From: Hyphomicrobiales bacterium
Lineage (GTDB): Bacteria > Pseudomonadota > Alphaproteobacteria > Rhizobiales > Kaistiaceae
Direction: 5' to 3'
DNA: 64,000 nucleotides
Assembly: GCA_017305635.1 (NCBI GenBank)
Contig: JAFKKF010000006.1
Location: 620,001 to 684,000, forward strand
Made by a program: the position numbers and the translations under genes. The notes beneath the pieces were generated by a model. The model saw nothing but the letters and a program-made list of their open reading frames with translations, ran no database searches and was not told where the DNA came from. Below, piece by piece: positions 17,774 through 30,760 of this stretch; within the stretch, counting starts at the first letter, position 1; the number at the start of each line of letters is the position of its first letter.

Positions 17774-17917
17774 CGGAGTAACCTCTTTCGCCGCGCATAG
17801 CCCGCGCAGCCGGATCGGATTGACGACAACCTTATATAGGGCGGGACTTCCCTTTAGCCGAAAGCGCCCGCATCGTCAGCGGCAATTTCTGCATAGCCTC
17901 AAGGAGATTCGAAGAAC

Positions 17918-20092
17918 GTGCCGGCGGCCGACGTTGTATCCGTCCTGGTGCCGGTGGCAGTGGCGGCGCCCTATTCCTATCGCGTGCCGTCGGGCATGGC
18001 CGTGGCGCCGGGGGACATCGTCGAGGTGCCGCTCGGTACCCGCGACGTGGTCGGCGTGGTGTGGGACGATCCTGCCGACGGGACGGTCGGCCACAATCGG
18101 CTGAGGCCCATTTCCGGGAAATTCGAGGTGCCGCCGCTTTCGGCGGAAATCCGCGGCTTCGTCGACTGGGTGGCGAACTACACGCTGACCGCCCGCGGCA
18201 TGGTGCTGCGCATGGTGCTGAGGGCACCCGGGGCGCTCATGCCGGAGGCGCCGGTCGCCGGCGTCCGCTTCACCGGGGACATGCCGGAACGGCTGACGGC
18301 GGCCCGCCAGCGGGTGCTGGAACATTGCGGCGACGGCCGCGCCTGGTCGAAATCGGGGCTCGCCGGCGTGTCGGGCGTATCGCCCGGCGTGGTGCAGGGG
18401 CTGGTCGAGGCCGGGGCGCTGGAGGTGGTTGCCATGCCGGCCTCGGCGCTCGGCCCCGAGCCGGACCCCGCCCATGGCGCGGTGGCGCTGACCGAGGAGC
18501 AGGGGCTTGCCGCGGCGGAGCTGCGCGCCGCGGTCGAGGCGAACGCCTATTCGGTGACGCTCCTCGACGGCGTCACCGGCTCGGGCAAGACGGAGGTCTA
18601 TTTCGAGGCGGTGGCGGAGGCGCTGAAGCGCGGCAGGCAGGTCCTGATCCTCATTCCCGAAATCGCGCTGACGGCCGACTTCCTCGACCGGTTCGCGCTC
18701 CGCTTCGGGGCGCGGCCGGCGGAGTGGCATTCGGAAGTGGCGCCGCGCATCCGTGAGCGGGTCTGGCGGAACGTCGCGCTCGGCCGCGCGAAGGTGGTGG
18801 TGGGCGCGCGCTCGGCGCTGTTCCTGCCCTTCCGCGATCTCGGGCTGATCGTGGTCGATGAGGAGCACGACCTCGCCTACAAGCAGGAGGAGCGGGTCTT
18901 CTACAATGCCCGCGACATGGCGGTGGTGCGGGCGCATCGCGCCGGCTTCCCAGTGGTGCTCTCCTCGGCGACGCCCTCGATCGAATCGCGGGTCAATGCC
19001 GAGGCCGGGCGCTATCGGCGGATCGTGCTCGCCGGGCGCTATGCGGCGGCGGTGCTGCCCTCGATCGCGGCCATCGACATGCGGCGCGACCAGCCGGAAC
19101 GCGGCCGCTTTTTGTCGCCGCCGCTGGTGAAGGCGGTCGCCGAGACGATCTCGGAGAAGCAGCAGGCGCTTCTCTTTCTCAACCGGCGGGGCTATGCCCC
19201 GCTGACCCTCTGCCGGACCTGCGGCCACCGCTTCCAGTGTCCCAATTGCTCGACCTGGCTGGTCGAGCACCGGTTCCGCGGCGTGCTCCTTTGCCATCAT
19301 TGCGGGCATTCGGAGAAGCGGCCGGCGACCTGCCCGAATTGCGGGTCGACGGAGAGCCTGACGGCGGTGGGACCGGGCGTCGAGCGGCTCGCCGAGGAGG
19401 TCGGCGAGCGCTTTCCCGGCGCCCATGTCATCGTCATGTCGAGCGACCTTGCCGGCGGGGTCGAGCGGATGCGGCGTGAATTCGCGGCGATCGCCAAGGG
19501 CGAGGCGGACATCGTCATCGGCACGCAGCTGGTGGCCAAGGGCCACAACTTTCCGCTGCTGACGCTGGTCGGCGTGGTCGACGGCGACCTCGGCCTCGCC
19601 TTCGGCGACATGCGCTCGGCGGAACGGACGTTCCAATTGCTGTCGCAGGTGACGGGGCGGGCGGGCCGGGCGGGCGGCGCCTCGCGGGCGCTGGTGCAGA
19701 CCTTCGATCCCGACCATCCGGTGATCGGGGCGATCGTCTCGGGCGACCGCGAGGCCTTCTATGCGAAGGAGATCGAGGCGCGGCGGGCAGCGCAATTGCC
19801 GCCCTTCGGGCGGCTCGCGGCGCTGGTCGTCTCGGGGCCGGACCGGGCCTCGGCGCAGACCCATGCGCAGGCCCTCAGGCGGGCGGCGGTGGCCGATCCG
19901 CTGATCATGGTGCTCGGCCCGGCGGAAGCGCCGCTCGCGGTGGTGCGCGGCCGGCACCGCTTCCGCCTCCTCGTCCACGCCGCCCGCAATGCCGATGTGC
20001 AGGGGTATCTCCGGGCCTGGCTCGCCGCGCTGCCGGCGCCGAAGGGCAATGTGCGGGTGCAGGTCGACATCGACCCGCAGAGCTTTCTTTGA
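17918..20092 (+). CDS. priA: Primosomal replication restart helicase PriA
   Basis: A 724-residue 3'-to-5' DNA helicase that reloads the replisome at stalled forks. The N-terminal 3' DNA-binding domain covers about residues 1-105. Walker A is GVTGSGKTEVYF, Walker B is VVDEEHDLAYKQEE, and eight zinc-binding cysteines lie between about residues 432 and 475 (CRTCGHRFQCPNC, CHHCGH, CPNCGS). Helicase motifs GTQLVAKGHNFP and QVTGRAGRAG follow. The GTG start has AAGGAG upstream. Its stop overlaps by one base the start of the membrane protein gene downstream. Confidence 0.96.
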   Translation: MPAADVVSVLVPVAVAAPYSYRVPSGMAVAPGDIVEVPLGTRDVVGVVWDDPADGTVGHNRLRPISGKFEVPPLSAEIRGFVDWVANYTLTARGMVLRMVLRAPGALMPEAPVAGVRFTGDMPERLTAARQRVLEHCGDGRAWSKSGLAGVSGVSPGVVQGLVEAGALEVVAMPASALGPEPDPAHGAVALTEEQGLAAAELRAAVEANAYSVTLLDGVTGSGKTEVYFEAVAEALKRGRQVLILIPEIALTADFLDRFALRFGARPAEWHSEVAPRIRERVWRNVALGRAKVVVGARSALFLPFRDLGLIVVDEEHDLAYKQEERVFYNARDMAVVRAHRAGFPVVLSSATPSIESRVNAEAGRYRRIVLAGRYAAAVLPSIAAIDMRRDQPERGRFLSPPLVKAVAETISEKQQALLFLNRRGYAPLTLCRTCGHRFQCPNCSTWLVEHRFRGVLLCHHCGHSEKRPATCPNCGSTESLTAVGPGVERLAEEVGERFPGAHVIVMSSDLAGGVERMRREFAAIAKGEADIVIGTQLVAKGHNFPLLTLVGVVDGDLGLAFGDMRSAERTFQLLSQVTGRAGRAGGASRALVQTFDPDHPVIGAIVSGDREAFYAKEIEARRAAQLPPFGRLAALVVSGPDRASAQTHAQALRRAAVADPLIMVLGPAEAPLAVVRGRHRFRLLVHAARNADVQGYLRAWLAALPAPKGNVRVQVDIDPQSFL

Positions 20093-21948
20093 TGGAGAGG
20101 CCTCTCGATCGGGCGCTCGATCTCGCCGTCCTGGCGATCGCCGTCGCAATCGCCTTCGTCGCCTTCCGCGGCTACTACGAGCATTCGGAGGACCTCTGGC
20201 GCAACTTCTACCATGACCGGAACAGCCACTATGCCTTCGGGCTCGACATGGCCCTGAAGCTCCGGAACCTCGACCTCGTCGGCTTCCTCGAACGGCTGGA
20301 AAGCGCCAAGGTCTGGCCGCCGCTCCATGGTCTGATCCTGTCGATCACGCTCCTCGTCGGGGGCATCGACCATCGCCTCGGCGTATTGCCGAGCCTCGCC
20401 GGCTGGGTGATGACGATCGTCTTCTCCTTCGCCATTGCGCGGCGCGCGCTCTGCGACAGGACGGCGGGGCTGATGGCGGGGGCGATCGCGGTTGCCTTCA
20501 TCATCGCCAGTCCGTCGCTGCGCCTGATCTCGACGGACGTGATGCTGGAGGGGTTGGGCTCCGGCCTTTCCGCCATGGCGCTCTGGGCCTTCGTGCGGGC
20601 GTGGCAGGGGCCGGGCCGCGTGTGGGACTGGCGGATCCTCGCGCTGACGCTCACCGCGCTCTTCTTCCACAAGGGCAACTACTGGGGGCTGGCGACGGCC
20701 TCGATCGCGGCGACCGCGCTGATGCGGCGGCCCGAGCCGCTCGGCTTCGTCGGGCGGTGGGTCGGGCGGATCGCGGGGATGGCCCTTGGCCTCGCCCGGG
20801 GGCTGCCGCGCGATCCGGTGTTGATCCTGCTCGTCCTGGTGCTTGCGCTGATGGGCGCGATCGGCCTCTTCGGGCCGTTTGAGGTCACGCTCTTCGGCCG
20901 GAATCTCGTCATTGCCAATTCGGGCAACCTGCTGACGCTGCCCTATGCCATCGCCTATTGGCGGGCGGCGATCGCCTGGCGCCGGCACCGGGCGGCCTTC
21001 GATGCCGAACTCGGCGTCGCCGGGCGGGCGGTCTACTACTGCCTCGCCGTGCCGGTGATGATCTCCTTCCTCCTGCCCGGGCGGCTCGCGACATTCCTCT
21101 GGTTCGTCGGGCCGGAGAACAATCCCGGCAGCATGTCGGTGGGCGATGGGGCGATGCTCTATCTCCGCGCCTTCCTCGACGGCTTCAATGCGGCGCCGTG
21201 GGTCGGCATCGCGGCGCTTGGATTCTTTGGCATCGGGCTCGTCGTCGGCTGGCGCTCCATCGCGCCGGCGTCGCGGGTGGTGTTCGCCTTCGCGATCCTC
21301 GCGACGATCGCCGTCCTTGCCCACCCGCAGCACCAGGGGCGCTTCCTCTCGACGATCGTCTTCGCCATCTTCCTGGGCGCCGGCATCGGGGCGGCATTCC
21401 TCTTCACGCGCGCGACGGAATTTCTCGCGGCATGGTTGCGGCCCGCCGCGGCGGTGCTCGCCGTCGGGCTCGTCGCGATCGCGCTTTCGGTCGTGCGGCC
21501 CGACATGACGGCGGCGAGCCTCGTCGCGATCCGGCCAATTGCGGGACAGAGCGACATCGCGCGGGCGGCGACCTACGCGCCCTACGCCGACGGCTATCCC
21601 GCGATCGGGCTGCTGGCGACGACCGGGAACAGCCGGGCCCTCGACTGGCCGCTCCGGGAATGGTGCCGCTGCGACCTGCGAATATACTACCTCCTCCTCT
21701 CGCCGAAGGACCGGGAGGAGGCGTTCCGGGTGACCGAGGCCTGGCTGAGGGCGACGCCGGCAAGGCGCGTGATCCTGCTCGACCTGCCCGATTCGCCGGA
21801 TTCCATCGCCGGAGTCGGCTGGACCTGGGACCGCATGCGCGGGATGGTCGACGCCGCGACCAAGGGCCGGACCGGCTTCAGCCTGACCACGGTAGGCCCG
21901 ATCCCTCAATTCGGCGGGCGGATACTGGTCCTCGACAGGAATCGGTGA
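20092..21948 (+). CDS. Polytopic membrane protein, GT-C/GT39-like glycosyltransferase
   Basis: A protein of about 618 residues with roughly eleven hydrophobic helices in the first 470 residues and a soluble C-terminal domain of about 130 residues. The first extracytoplasmic loop holds DLWRNFYHDRNSHYAFGLDMA, with Asp and Tyr residues in the place of the GT-C metal and substrate site. The overall shape fits polyprenyl-phosphate-sugar glycosyltransferases of family 39, but no diagnostic motif is beyond doubt. The ATG at 20092 overlaps the priA stop, implying translational coupling. It sits where priA is normally followed directly by atpH. Confidence 0.6.
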   Translation: MERPLDRALDLAVLAIAVAIAFVAFRGYYEHSEDLWRNFYHDRNSHYAFGLDMALKLRNLDLVGFLERLESAKVWPPLHGLILSITLLVGGIDHRLGVLPSLAGWVMTIVFSFAIARRALCDRTAGLMAGAIAVAFIIASPSLRLISTDVMLEGLGSGLSAMALWAFVRAWQGPGRVWDWRILALTLTALFFHKGNYWGLATASIAATALMRRPEPLGFVGRWVGRIAGMALGLARGLPRDPVLILLVLVLALMGAIGLFGPFEVTLFGRNLVIANSGNLLTLPYAIAYWRAAIAWRRHRAAFDAELGVAGRAVYYCLAVPVMISFLLPGRLATFLWFVGPENNPGSMSVGDGAMLYLRAFLDGFNAAPWVGIAALGFFGIGLVVGWRSIAPASRVVFAFAILATIAVLAHPQHQGRFLSTIVFAIFLGAGIGAAFLFTRATEFLAAWLRPAAAVLAVGLVAIALSVVRPDMTAASLVAIRPIAGQSDIARAATYAPYADGYPAIGLLATTGNSRALDWPLREWCRCDLRIYYLLLSPKDREEAFRVTEAWLRATPARRVILLDLPDSPDSIAGVGWTWDRMRGMVDAATKGRTGFSLTTVGPIPQFGGRILVLDRNR

Positions 21949-21990
21949 CAGGGGCTGCGGCGTATTGCTCCGCCCCCACCGCCATGCTAA

Positions 21991-24228
<2,238 letters not shown>

Positions 24229-24256
24229 GCGGGAAGCCGGGTGAGGACGGGCTGAG

Positions 24257-25132
24257 ATGCCGAGCCTAAAGACACTGCGCAACCGCATCGCCTCGGTGAA
24301 GGCGACGCAGAAGATCACCAAGGCGATGCAGATGGTCGCCGCCTCGAAGCTGCGCCGCGCGCAGGTCGCGGCGGAGGCGGCGCGGCCCTACGCGGTGCGC
24401 ATGGGGGCGGTGCTCTCCAACCTCGCCTCGACGCTCGGCGGCGCCGACGGTGCGCCGGCACTGCTCGCCGGCACCGGCAAGGACCAGGTTCACCTGCTGC
24501 TCGTCTGCACCGCCGACCGCGGCCTCTGCGGCGCGTTCAACTCCTCGATCGCGCGGCTGGCGCGCGACCACGCCCAGCGCCTGATGGCGGACGGCAAGGA
24601 GGTGAAGATCCTCTGCGTCGGCAAGAAGGGCTACGACATCCTCCGCCGCCTGTTCCCGCGCCAGATCCTCGACGTGTTCGAGCTGCGCTCGATCAAGCAG
24701 ATCGGCTTCGTCAATGCCGACGAGATCGGCCAGCGCGTGCTGTCGCTCTATGCCGACGGGCAGTTCGACGTCTGCACGCTGTTCTTCGCCGAGTTCAAGT
24801 CGGTGATCACCCAGGTGCCGACGGCGCGCCGGCTGATCCCGGCCGAGGTCGGCGGCGAGGCGGCGGCTGCCGGCGGCGCCGGCTACGAATACGAGCCGGG
24901 CGAGGAGGCGATCCTCGCCGACCTCCTGCCGCGCAACGTGTCGGTGCAGATCTTCCGCGCGCTGCTCGAAAACGTCGCGTCCGAGCAGGGCGCCAAGATG
25001 AGCGCGATGGACAATGCCACGCGCAATGCCGGCGAAATGATCCGGCGCTACACGCTGCAGTACAACCGCAGCCGCCAGGCGCAGATCACCAAGGAACTGA
25101 TCGAAATCATCTCCGGCGCGGAAGCGCTCTGA
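24257..25132 (+). CDS. atpG: F1F0 ATP synthase gamma subunit
   Basis: A 291-residue central-shaft subunit. The N-terminal coiled-coil arm is [19 protein letters not shown] with [16 protein letters not shown], and the C-terminal arm ends with [12 protein letters not shown] and [18 protein letters not shown]. The middle Rossmann-like domain has [17 protein letters not shown]. The arms form the rotating coiled coil inside the alpha/beta hexamer. It lies between atpA and atpD with short spacers of 28 and 21 bases. Confidence 0.97.
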   Translation: MPSLKTLRNRIASVKATQKITKAMQMVAASKLRRAQVAAEAARPYAVRMGAVLSNLASTLGGADGAPALLAGTGKDQVHLLLVCTADRGLCGAFNSSIARLARDHAQRLMADGKEVKILCVGKKGYDILRRLFPRQILDVFELRSIKQIGFVNADEIGQRVLSLYADGQFDVCTLFFAEFKSVITQVPTARRLIPAEVGGEAAAAGGAGYEYEPGEEAILADLLPRNVSVQIFRALLENVASEQGAKMSAMDNATRNAGEMIRRYTLQYNRSRQAQITKELIEIISGAEAL

Positions 25133-25144
25133 GACGAAGGATGA

Positions 25145-26617
<1,473 letters not shown>

Positions 26618-26627
26618 GGAGGGATCG

Positions 26628-26927
26628 GTGCAGGCGCGTCTCCTCTTCGCCGTCATCGGCCTCATCATCGGCGGCGCCATCGGCTGGCTGACGGCGCCCG
26701 CGCCGGCGGCCTCGATCGCGGTCGGCGACGTCAAGGTCGAGGTCCAGCAGGGCGACCAGGGCGGGTCGATGATGGCGACGACGCCGAAGGGCGACGGCGT
26801 CCAGGTCACCGTCGGCAATGGCGGCGGACCGTTCAACGACCGCACCACGCGCACCCTCATCTTCGCCGTGATCGGCGGCGTCATCGGCCTCGTGGTTGCC
26901 GGCGTCGCCGGCCCGCGCCGCGCCTAG
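26628..26927 (+). CDS. Small glycine-zipper membrane protein inside the ATP synthase operon
   Basis: A 99-residue protein starts at a GTG at 26628 with GGAGGGA just upstream, 10 bases after atpD and 13 before atpC. Two helices are evident, residues 4-22 and 76-95, each with glycine spacing typical of helix packing. They repeat one another: FAVIG at 7-11 and at 79-83, both followed by Ile/Gly-rich sequence. The 50 residues between are polar and strand-prone. I know no family for it. The canonical operon is atpHAGDC, so this is an extra cistron; a role in F1F0 assembly or proton-pumping control is inference from position only. Confidence 0.8.
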   Translation: MQARLLFAVIGLIIGGAIGWLTAPAPAASIAVGDVKVEVQQGDQGGSMMATTPKGDGVQVTVGNGGGPFNDRTTRTLIFAVIGGVIGLVVAGVAGPRRA

Positions 26928-26940
26928 CCAGGGAGCCAAC

Positions 26941-27342
26941 ATGGCCGAGCCCTTCCAGTTCGAACTCGTCTCGCCGGAAAAGCTCCTGATGTCGGACGTC
27001 GTCGACCAGGTGGTGGTGCCGGGCAGCGAGGGCTATTTCACGGTGCTGAAGGGCCACGCCCCGACCATGTCGACCATGCGGCCGGGCGTGCTCGAGGTGA
27101 ACCAGAGCGGCGGCACGCTGCGCATCTTCGTGCGCGGCGGCTTCGCCGACGTGACGCCGGCCGGGCTGACGGTGCTCGCCGAGCAGGCGGTGCCGGTCGA
27201 GGATATCGACGACCAACTGCTGGCGGGCGAAGTGAAGAACGCCGAGGAAGACGTGGCGGACGCCAAGGATCCCGAGCGCAAGGCCGCGGCGGAGCTGAAG
27301 CTGAACCAGCTCAGGGAAGTCCAGGCGATCCTCGCGAGGTAG
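26941..27342 (+). CDS. atpC: F1F0 ATP synthase epsilon subunit
   Basis: A 133-residue rotor subunit. The beta-sandwich domain shows FELVSPEKLLMSDVVDQVVVPGSEGYFTVLKGHAP and RIFVRGGFADV; the C-terminal helical pair follows from about residue 85. The ATG at 26941 was chosen over an upstream in-frame start at 26896 that would overlap the preceding gene. It is the last gene of the operon and is followed by a hairpin with a T-rich tail. Confidence 0.96.
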   Translation: MAEPFQFELVSPEKLLMSDVVDQVVVPGSEGYFTVLKGHAPTMSTMRPGVLEVNQSGGTLRIFVRGGFADVTPAGLTVLAEQAVPVEDIDDQLLAGEVKNAEEDVADAKDPERKAAAELKLNQLREVQAILAR

Positions 27343-27367
27343 GCGCGGCGCCTTCCCGATGGTTGCG

Positions 27368-27393
27368 ATGGCCGGGCATGTCCCGGCCGTTTT
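27368..27393 (+). terminator. Probable terminator after atpC, also a family B repeat
   Basis: GGCCGGG-CATGT-CCCGGCC (27370-27388), extended by an A-T pair and a G-T wobble, is followed by GTTTTGCTTT. The stem resembles the family B palindromes at 10649 and 14347. It stands 25 bases after the atpC stop. Confidence 0.6.
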
Positions 27394-27402
27394 GCTTTGG
27401 GC

Positions 27403-27680
27403 GCTCGCCTTTCCCCGGTGGGGAGAGGTCGGATCGAATCCGACGTCCGTCCGGATGAGGGGGTACCCTTCGTCTGCAGCCGACGTTTCCGCTCACGGAG
27501 CGCCATGTGTGGAGCGGACGGTGCCAGGATGTCACTCCGCTCTCCCCCTCACCCGCTCGCCCGGCTGTCGCCGGCTCGCGACCTCTCCCCACCGGGGGTG
27601 GTGGGCGGAGTGCCCGTCATCGCCCCCTCCACCATCCCTGGGATGGTCTTCCTCCCCCGCAAGCGGGGGAGGAACCGCGG
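27403..27680. repeat. Composite of family A hairpin repeats between atpC and rppH
   Basis: This convergent gap (341 bases from 27343 to 27683) has no gene. It contains a TTTCCCCGGTGGGGAGAGG module near 27411, a CTCTCCCCCTCACCCGCTCG segment near 27540, a CTCTCCCCACCGGG module near 27585, and a full two-hairpin copy from about 27618 (ACCATCCCTGGGATGGT, then CTCCCCCGCAAGCGGGGGAG). It is the longest mosaic of the family in the window. Confidence 0.75.
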
Positions 27681-27683
27681 CGG

Positions 27684-28217
27684 CTAGATTGCTGCGATAT
27701 CCCCAAACGCCGCGGCGACTTCCTCGTAGACCCCCCGCTTGAAGGGCACGATCAGCGCCGGCAGGCGGGCGAGCTTCTCCCAGCGCCAGGAGCGGAACTC
27801 GGACTTGAACTTGCCGCCGCCGGGGGAAAGAACGTCGATCTCGGCATCGGCGCCCTCGAAGCGGAGGGCGAACCATTTCTGCTTCTGGCCGCGATACTTG
27901 CCGCCCCAGGAGGTTGGCACGAGGTCGCGCGGGAGCTCGTAGGTCAGCCAGCCCGGCGCCTCGGCGATGAGGCTGACATGGCGCACCGAGGTCTCCTCGT
28001 AGAGCTCGCGGAGCGCCGCCTCGTAGGGGGCCTCGTCCTTCTCGAGGCCGCCCTGGGGCATCTGCCACCAATTGCCCTCGCCCTCGCCTTCGGCCTGCTC
28101 GTCGGAGCGGCTGCCGACCCAGACGAGACCGTCGCGATTGAAGAGGGCTATGCCGACGCAGGGGCGGTAGGGCAGCTCCTCGATGGGCACCTCGGGGAAG
28201 CGCTTCTTCCCGCTCAT
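27684..28217 (-). CDS. rppH: RNA pyrophosphohydrolase
   Basis: A 177-residue Nudix hydrolase that removes pyrophosphate from triphosphorylated mRNA 5' ends and so starts decay. It begins with PYRPCVGIALFNRDGLVWVG, has WWQMPQGGLEKDE, and the Nudix box continues AALRELYEETSV. The C-terminal FKRGVYEEVAAAF is typical of alphaproteobacterial RppH. Its ATG overlaps by four bases the stop of the polysaccharide deacetylase gene upstream, so it is translationally coupled to the envC-ctpA operon. Confidence 0.94.
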   Translation of the reverse strand: MSGKKRFPEVPIEELPYRPCVGIALFNRDGLVWVGSRSDEQAEGEGEGNWWQMPQGGLEKDEAPYEAALRELYEETSVRHVSLIAEAPGWLTYELPRDLVPTSWGGKYRGQKQKWFALRFEGADAEIDVLSPGGGKFKSEFRSWRWEKLARLPALIVPFKRGVYEEVAAAFGDIAAI

Positions 28218-29350
28218 GTGCGGCTGGCCGAAAGCACGGCGGTGACGGGCACGAGGATGATGCCGCGCTTCTCGGAGGCGGCCGCGAAGGCGTTGATGCG
28301 TTCGATGGTGGAGGGGAAGGCGGAGCCGGTGCCGATGGCGAAGCCGCGCTGGCGGGCGATGCGGACGAGGTCGTCGAGGCGCTGGTCGATGGCCTCGGGC
28401 GCGGTGTCGGCGTCGAGCACCACGTCGGCCTGGAGGAAGGGAATGCGGTCGGCGGCGGCGTCGGGCGCCTTGCTCTGCGGCGAGGAACCGTCGTCGAGGT
28501 AGAGGAGGCCGCGCTTGCCGAGCTCGGCGAGGACCGGGCCCATGGCGTCGGTGTCGGAGGTGAAGCGGGCACCCATGTAGTTGACCACGCCGACATAGTT
28601 GGTGATGCGCGAGAGGAGCCAGCGCAGATCGTCGAGATTCTGGCTGGCGCCGGCGCGGGTCGAGAGCGTGTGAGGGCCCGGGTTGATGGCGGGGAAGTTA
28701 TAGGGCTCGAGCGGGACCTGGAGGAGGATCTCGTGCCCGTCCTCGCGGGCGCGGGCAAGCGCGGCCTTGAGGTTCTGGCCGTAGGGGGCGAAAGCGAGCG
28801 TCACCGCGCCGGGGAGCCGGTCGAGGGTCTCGGCGGTCGAGCTCTCGGCGACGCCGAGGCCGCCGACGACGATGGCGATGCGGCCGACATTGCCGGATGC
28901 GGATGGCGCCGGCCGGGCATAGGCATCGAGCGGGCGGGTGCCGTCGTCGCCGATCCTCGGCAGCGGGCCGTATTTGCCCTTCTCGACGAGATCGCCGCGC
29001 GGGATGGCGGCGAGCCGGACGCCGTCACCGTCGGTGACGACGGGCGCCGGGCCGGCCGGAGCAAGGCCGCCCGCCGGCACGCTCGCGATCTCGGTGAGGC
29101 CGGAGGGCTGGTTGTCGCCTCCCGGCTTCGCCCTGGCGGCGAGCGGAATGCTGCCGGTGCGGTCGCCGGTCGCCACGGCCGCAATGGTGGTCCCGCCGGG
29201 GCGGGAGAGCCAGAAGGCGAGGCCGGCGCTGGTCACGAGGAGGGCGACGAGGCCGGTCGCGATGGGCAGGCGCCAATGACGGGGAGGCAGCAGGCGCACC
29301 CGCTTCCGGTCCGAATCAAGCCCGAGAGGCCGGGTCAGCTCGTCCGCCAT
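28214..29350 (-). CDS. Divergent polysaccharide deacetylase family protein (YibQ-like)
   Basis: A protein of about 378 residues anchored by one N-terminal transmembrane helix, with a Pro/Ala-rich linker and a C-terminal NodB-like barrel. The family shows IAIVVGGLGVAESSTAETLDRLPG, VTLAFAPYGQNL, ILLQVPLEPY and FTSDTDAMGPVLAELG. The usual metal-binding His triad of true deacetylases is degenerate, as the family name implies. It is regularly linked to envC and ctpA in proteobacteria. The ATG at 29350 is preferred because CGAGG precedes it; an ATG at 29368 lacks a ribosome site. Confidence 0.88.
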   Translation of the reverse strand: MADELTRPLGLDSDRKRVRLLPPRHWRLPIATGLVALLVTSAGLAFWLSRPGGTTIAAVATGDRTGSIPLAARAKPGGDNQPSGLTEIASVPAGGLAPAGPAPVVTDGDGVRLAAIPRGDLVEKGKYGPLPRIGDDGTRPLDAYARPAPSASGNVGRIAIVVGGLGVAESSTAETLDRLPGAVTLAFAPYGQNLKAALARAREDGHEILLQVPLEPYNFPAINPGPHTLSTRAGASQNLDDLRWLLSRITNYVGVVNYMGARFTSDTDAMGPVLAELGKRGLLYLDDGSSPQSKAPDAAADRIPFLQADVVLDADTAPEAIDQRLDDLVRIARQRGFAIGTGSAFPSTIERINAFAAASEKRGIILVPVTAVLSASRT

Positions 29351-29419
29351 AACCTCGTGCCCTGCCATGAATCAGTGGAGCAGCGCCAAGGCGCTGCTCC
29401 ACGCAACTCATTCCAATGC

Positions 29420-30760
29420 CTAGTTCGGTATGCCGCGATTCGGGTCCGGCGGGAAGGCGGCGTTGCTCTGCAGGCCGCGCAGGAGGTCGAGCGCGTATTG
29501 CAGCTGCTTGTCGTCCTTGGCGTCGGGCGGGACATAGGCCGAGGAGCCGGTCTCCTCCTTGCCGCCGTCCTGGATCGCGAGATGGCCCTTGAGGCCCGCC
29601 TCGCCCTTGGTCTCGACCTGGCTCGCGTCGGCGGCGAGATCGGCCGGGAGGGGCTGGGTGACCTCGATGTCGGGCACGATGCCCTTGGCCTGGATCGAGG
29701 CGCCCGACGGCGTGTAGTAGCGCGCCGTGGTGAGCCGGAGCGCGCCGTTGGCGCCGAGCGGGATGATGGTCTGCACCGAGCCCTTGCCGAAGGAACGCGT
29801 GCCGAGGATGGTCGCGCGGCGATGATCCTGGAGCGCGCCGGCGACGATCTCGGAGGCCGAGGCCGAGCCGCCATTGACGAGGACGATGACCGGCTTGCCC
29901 TCGATCAGGTCGCCGGCATGGGCGTTGTAGCGCTGGGTCTCGTCGGCGTGGCGGCCGCGGGTGGAGACGATCTCGCCCTGGTTGAGGAAGGCGTCGGAGA
30001 CCGCGATCGCCTGGTCGAGCAGGCCGCCGGGATCATTGCGCAGGTCGATGATGTAACCCTGCACCTTGTCCTTGCCGATGTCGGCCTGGATCTTGTCGAT
30101 GGCGCTCTTCAGGCCGTCGAAGGTCTGCTCGTTGAAGGAGGTGATGCGGATGTAGCCGACCTGGCCTTCCTCGCGCGAGCGCACCGACTGGACGACGATC
30201 TCGGCGCGGACCAGCTTCACGTCGAAGGGCTTGTCGGTGCCCTTGCGCTCGATGGTCAGCGTGATCGGCGTGCCGATGCCGCCGCGCATCTTGTCGACCG
30301 CCTGGTTGAGGGTCATGCCCTGGACCGTGTCGCCGTCGATCGCCGTGATCAGGTCGCCGGACAGCACCCCGGCGCGCGAGGCGGGCGTATCGTCGATGGG
30401 CGAGACGACCTTGACGGCGCCGTCCTCCATGGTGACCTCGATGCCGAGGCCGCCGAACTTGCCGGAGGTCTGGACCTGCATGTCCTTGAAGGACTTCGGG
30501 CTCATGTAGCTCGAATGCGGGTCGAGGCCGGCGAGCATGCCGTTGATCGCCGATTCGATGAGCTGGGTATCGTCCGGCGTCTCGACGTAGTCGGCGCGGA
30601 TGCGCTCGAAGACGTCGCCGAACAGGTTCAGCTCGCGATAGGTGTCTGCCGGGGCCGCGTTCGCGATGCCGGCCGGCAGGATGTGGGACTGCGACAGGGT
30701 GACCACGCCGATGGCGCCGATGGCCACGCCGGCGAGGAGGAGTGAGGCTTTACGTATCAT
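29420..30760 (-). CDS. ctpA: S41 family C-terminal processing peptidase
   Basis: A 446-residue periplasmic protease with an N-terminal signal segment, a PDZ domain at about residues 90-175 (GGLGIEVTMEDGAVKVVSP) and an S41 catalytic domain. The Ser/Lys dyad is visible in VNGGSASASEIVAGALQ and FGKGSVQT. Such enzymes trim C-termini of envelope proteins and, in several bacteria, control murein hydrolases. Its start overlaps by four bases the stop of envC, matching the functional pairing with cell-wall hydrolysis. The C-terminal 60 residues are a charged, less conserved tail. Confidence 0.95.
   Translation of the reverse strand: MIRKASLLLAGVAIGAIGVVTLSQSHILPAGIANAAPADTYRELNLFGDVFERIRADYVETPDDTQLIESAINGMLAGLDPHSSYMSPKSFKDMQVQTSGKFGGLGIEVTMEDGAVKVVSPIDDTPASRAGVLSGDLITAIDGDTVQGMTLNQAVDKMRGGIGTPITLTIERKGTDKPFDVKLVRAEIVVQSVRSREEGQVGYIRITSFNEQTFDGLKSAIDKIQADIGKDKVQGYIIDLRNDPGGLLDQAIAVSDAFLNQGEIVSTRGRHADETQRYNAHAGDLIEGKPVIVLVNGGSASASEIVAGALQDHRRATILGTRSFGKGSVQTIIPLGANGALRLTTARYYTPSGASIQAKGIVPDIEVTQPLPADLAADASQVETKGEAGLKGHLAIQDGGKEETGSSAYVPPDAKDDKQLQYALDLLRGLQSNAAFPPDPNRGIPN

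Noticed and set aside
17876-21909. Two minus-strand frames of more than 700 codons opposite priA and the membrane protein gene
   Set aside because: Low-complexity Arg/Asp/Pro-rich translations opposite well-supported genes, with no conserved motif.
27343-27683. Tandem GC-rich motifs suggesting a CRISPR array
   Set aside because: Units are palindromic, unequal in length, not regularly spaced and occur singly in other gaps; no cas genes are present.
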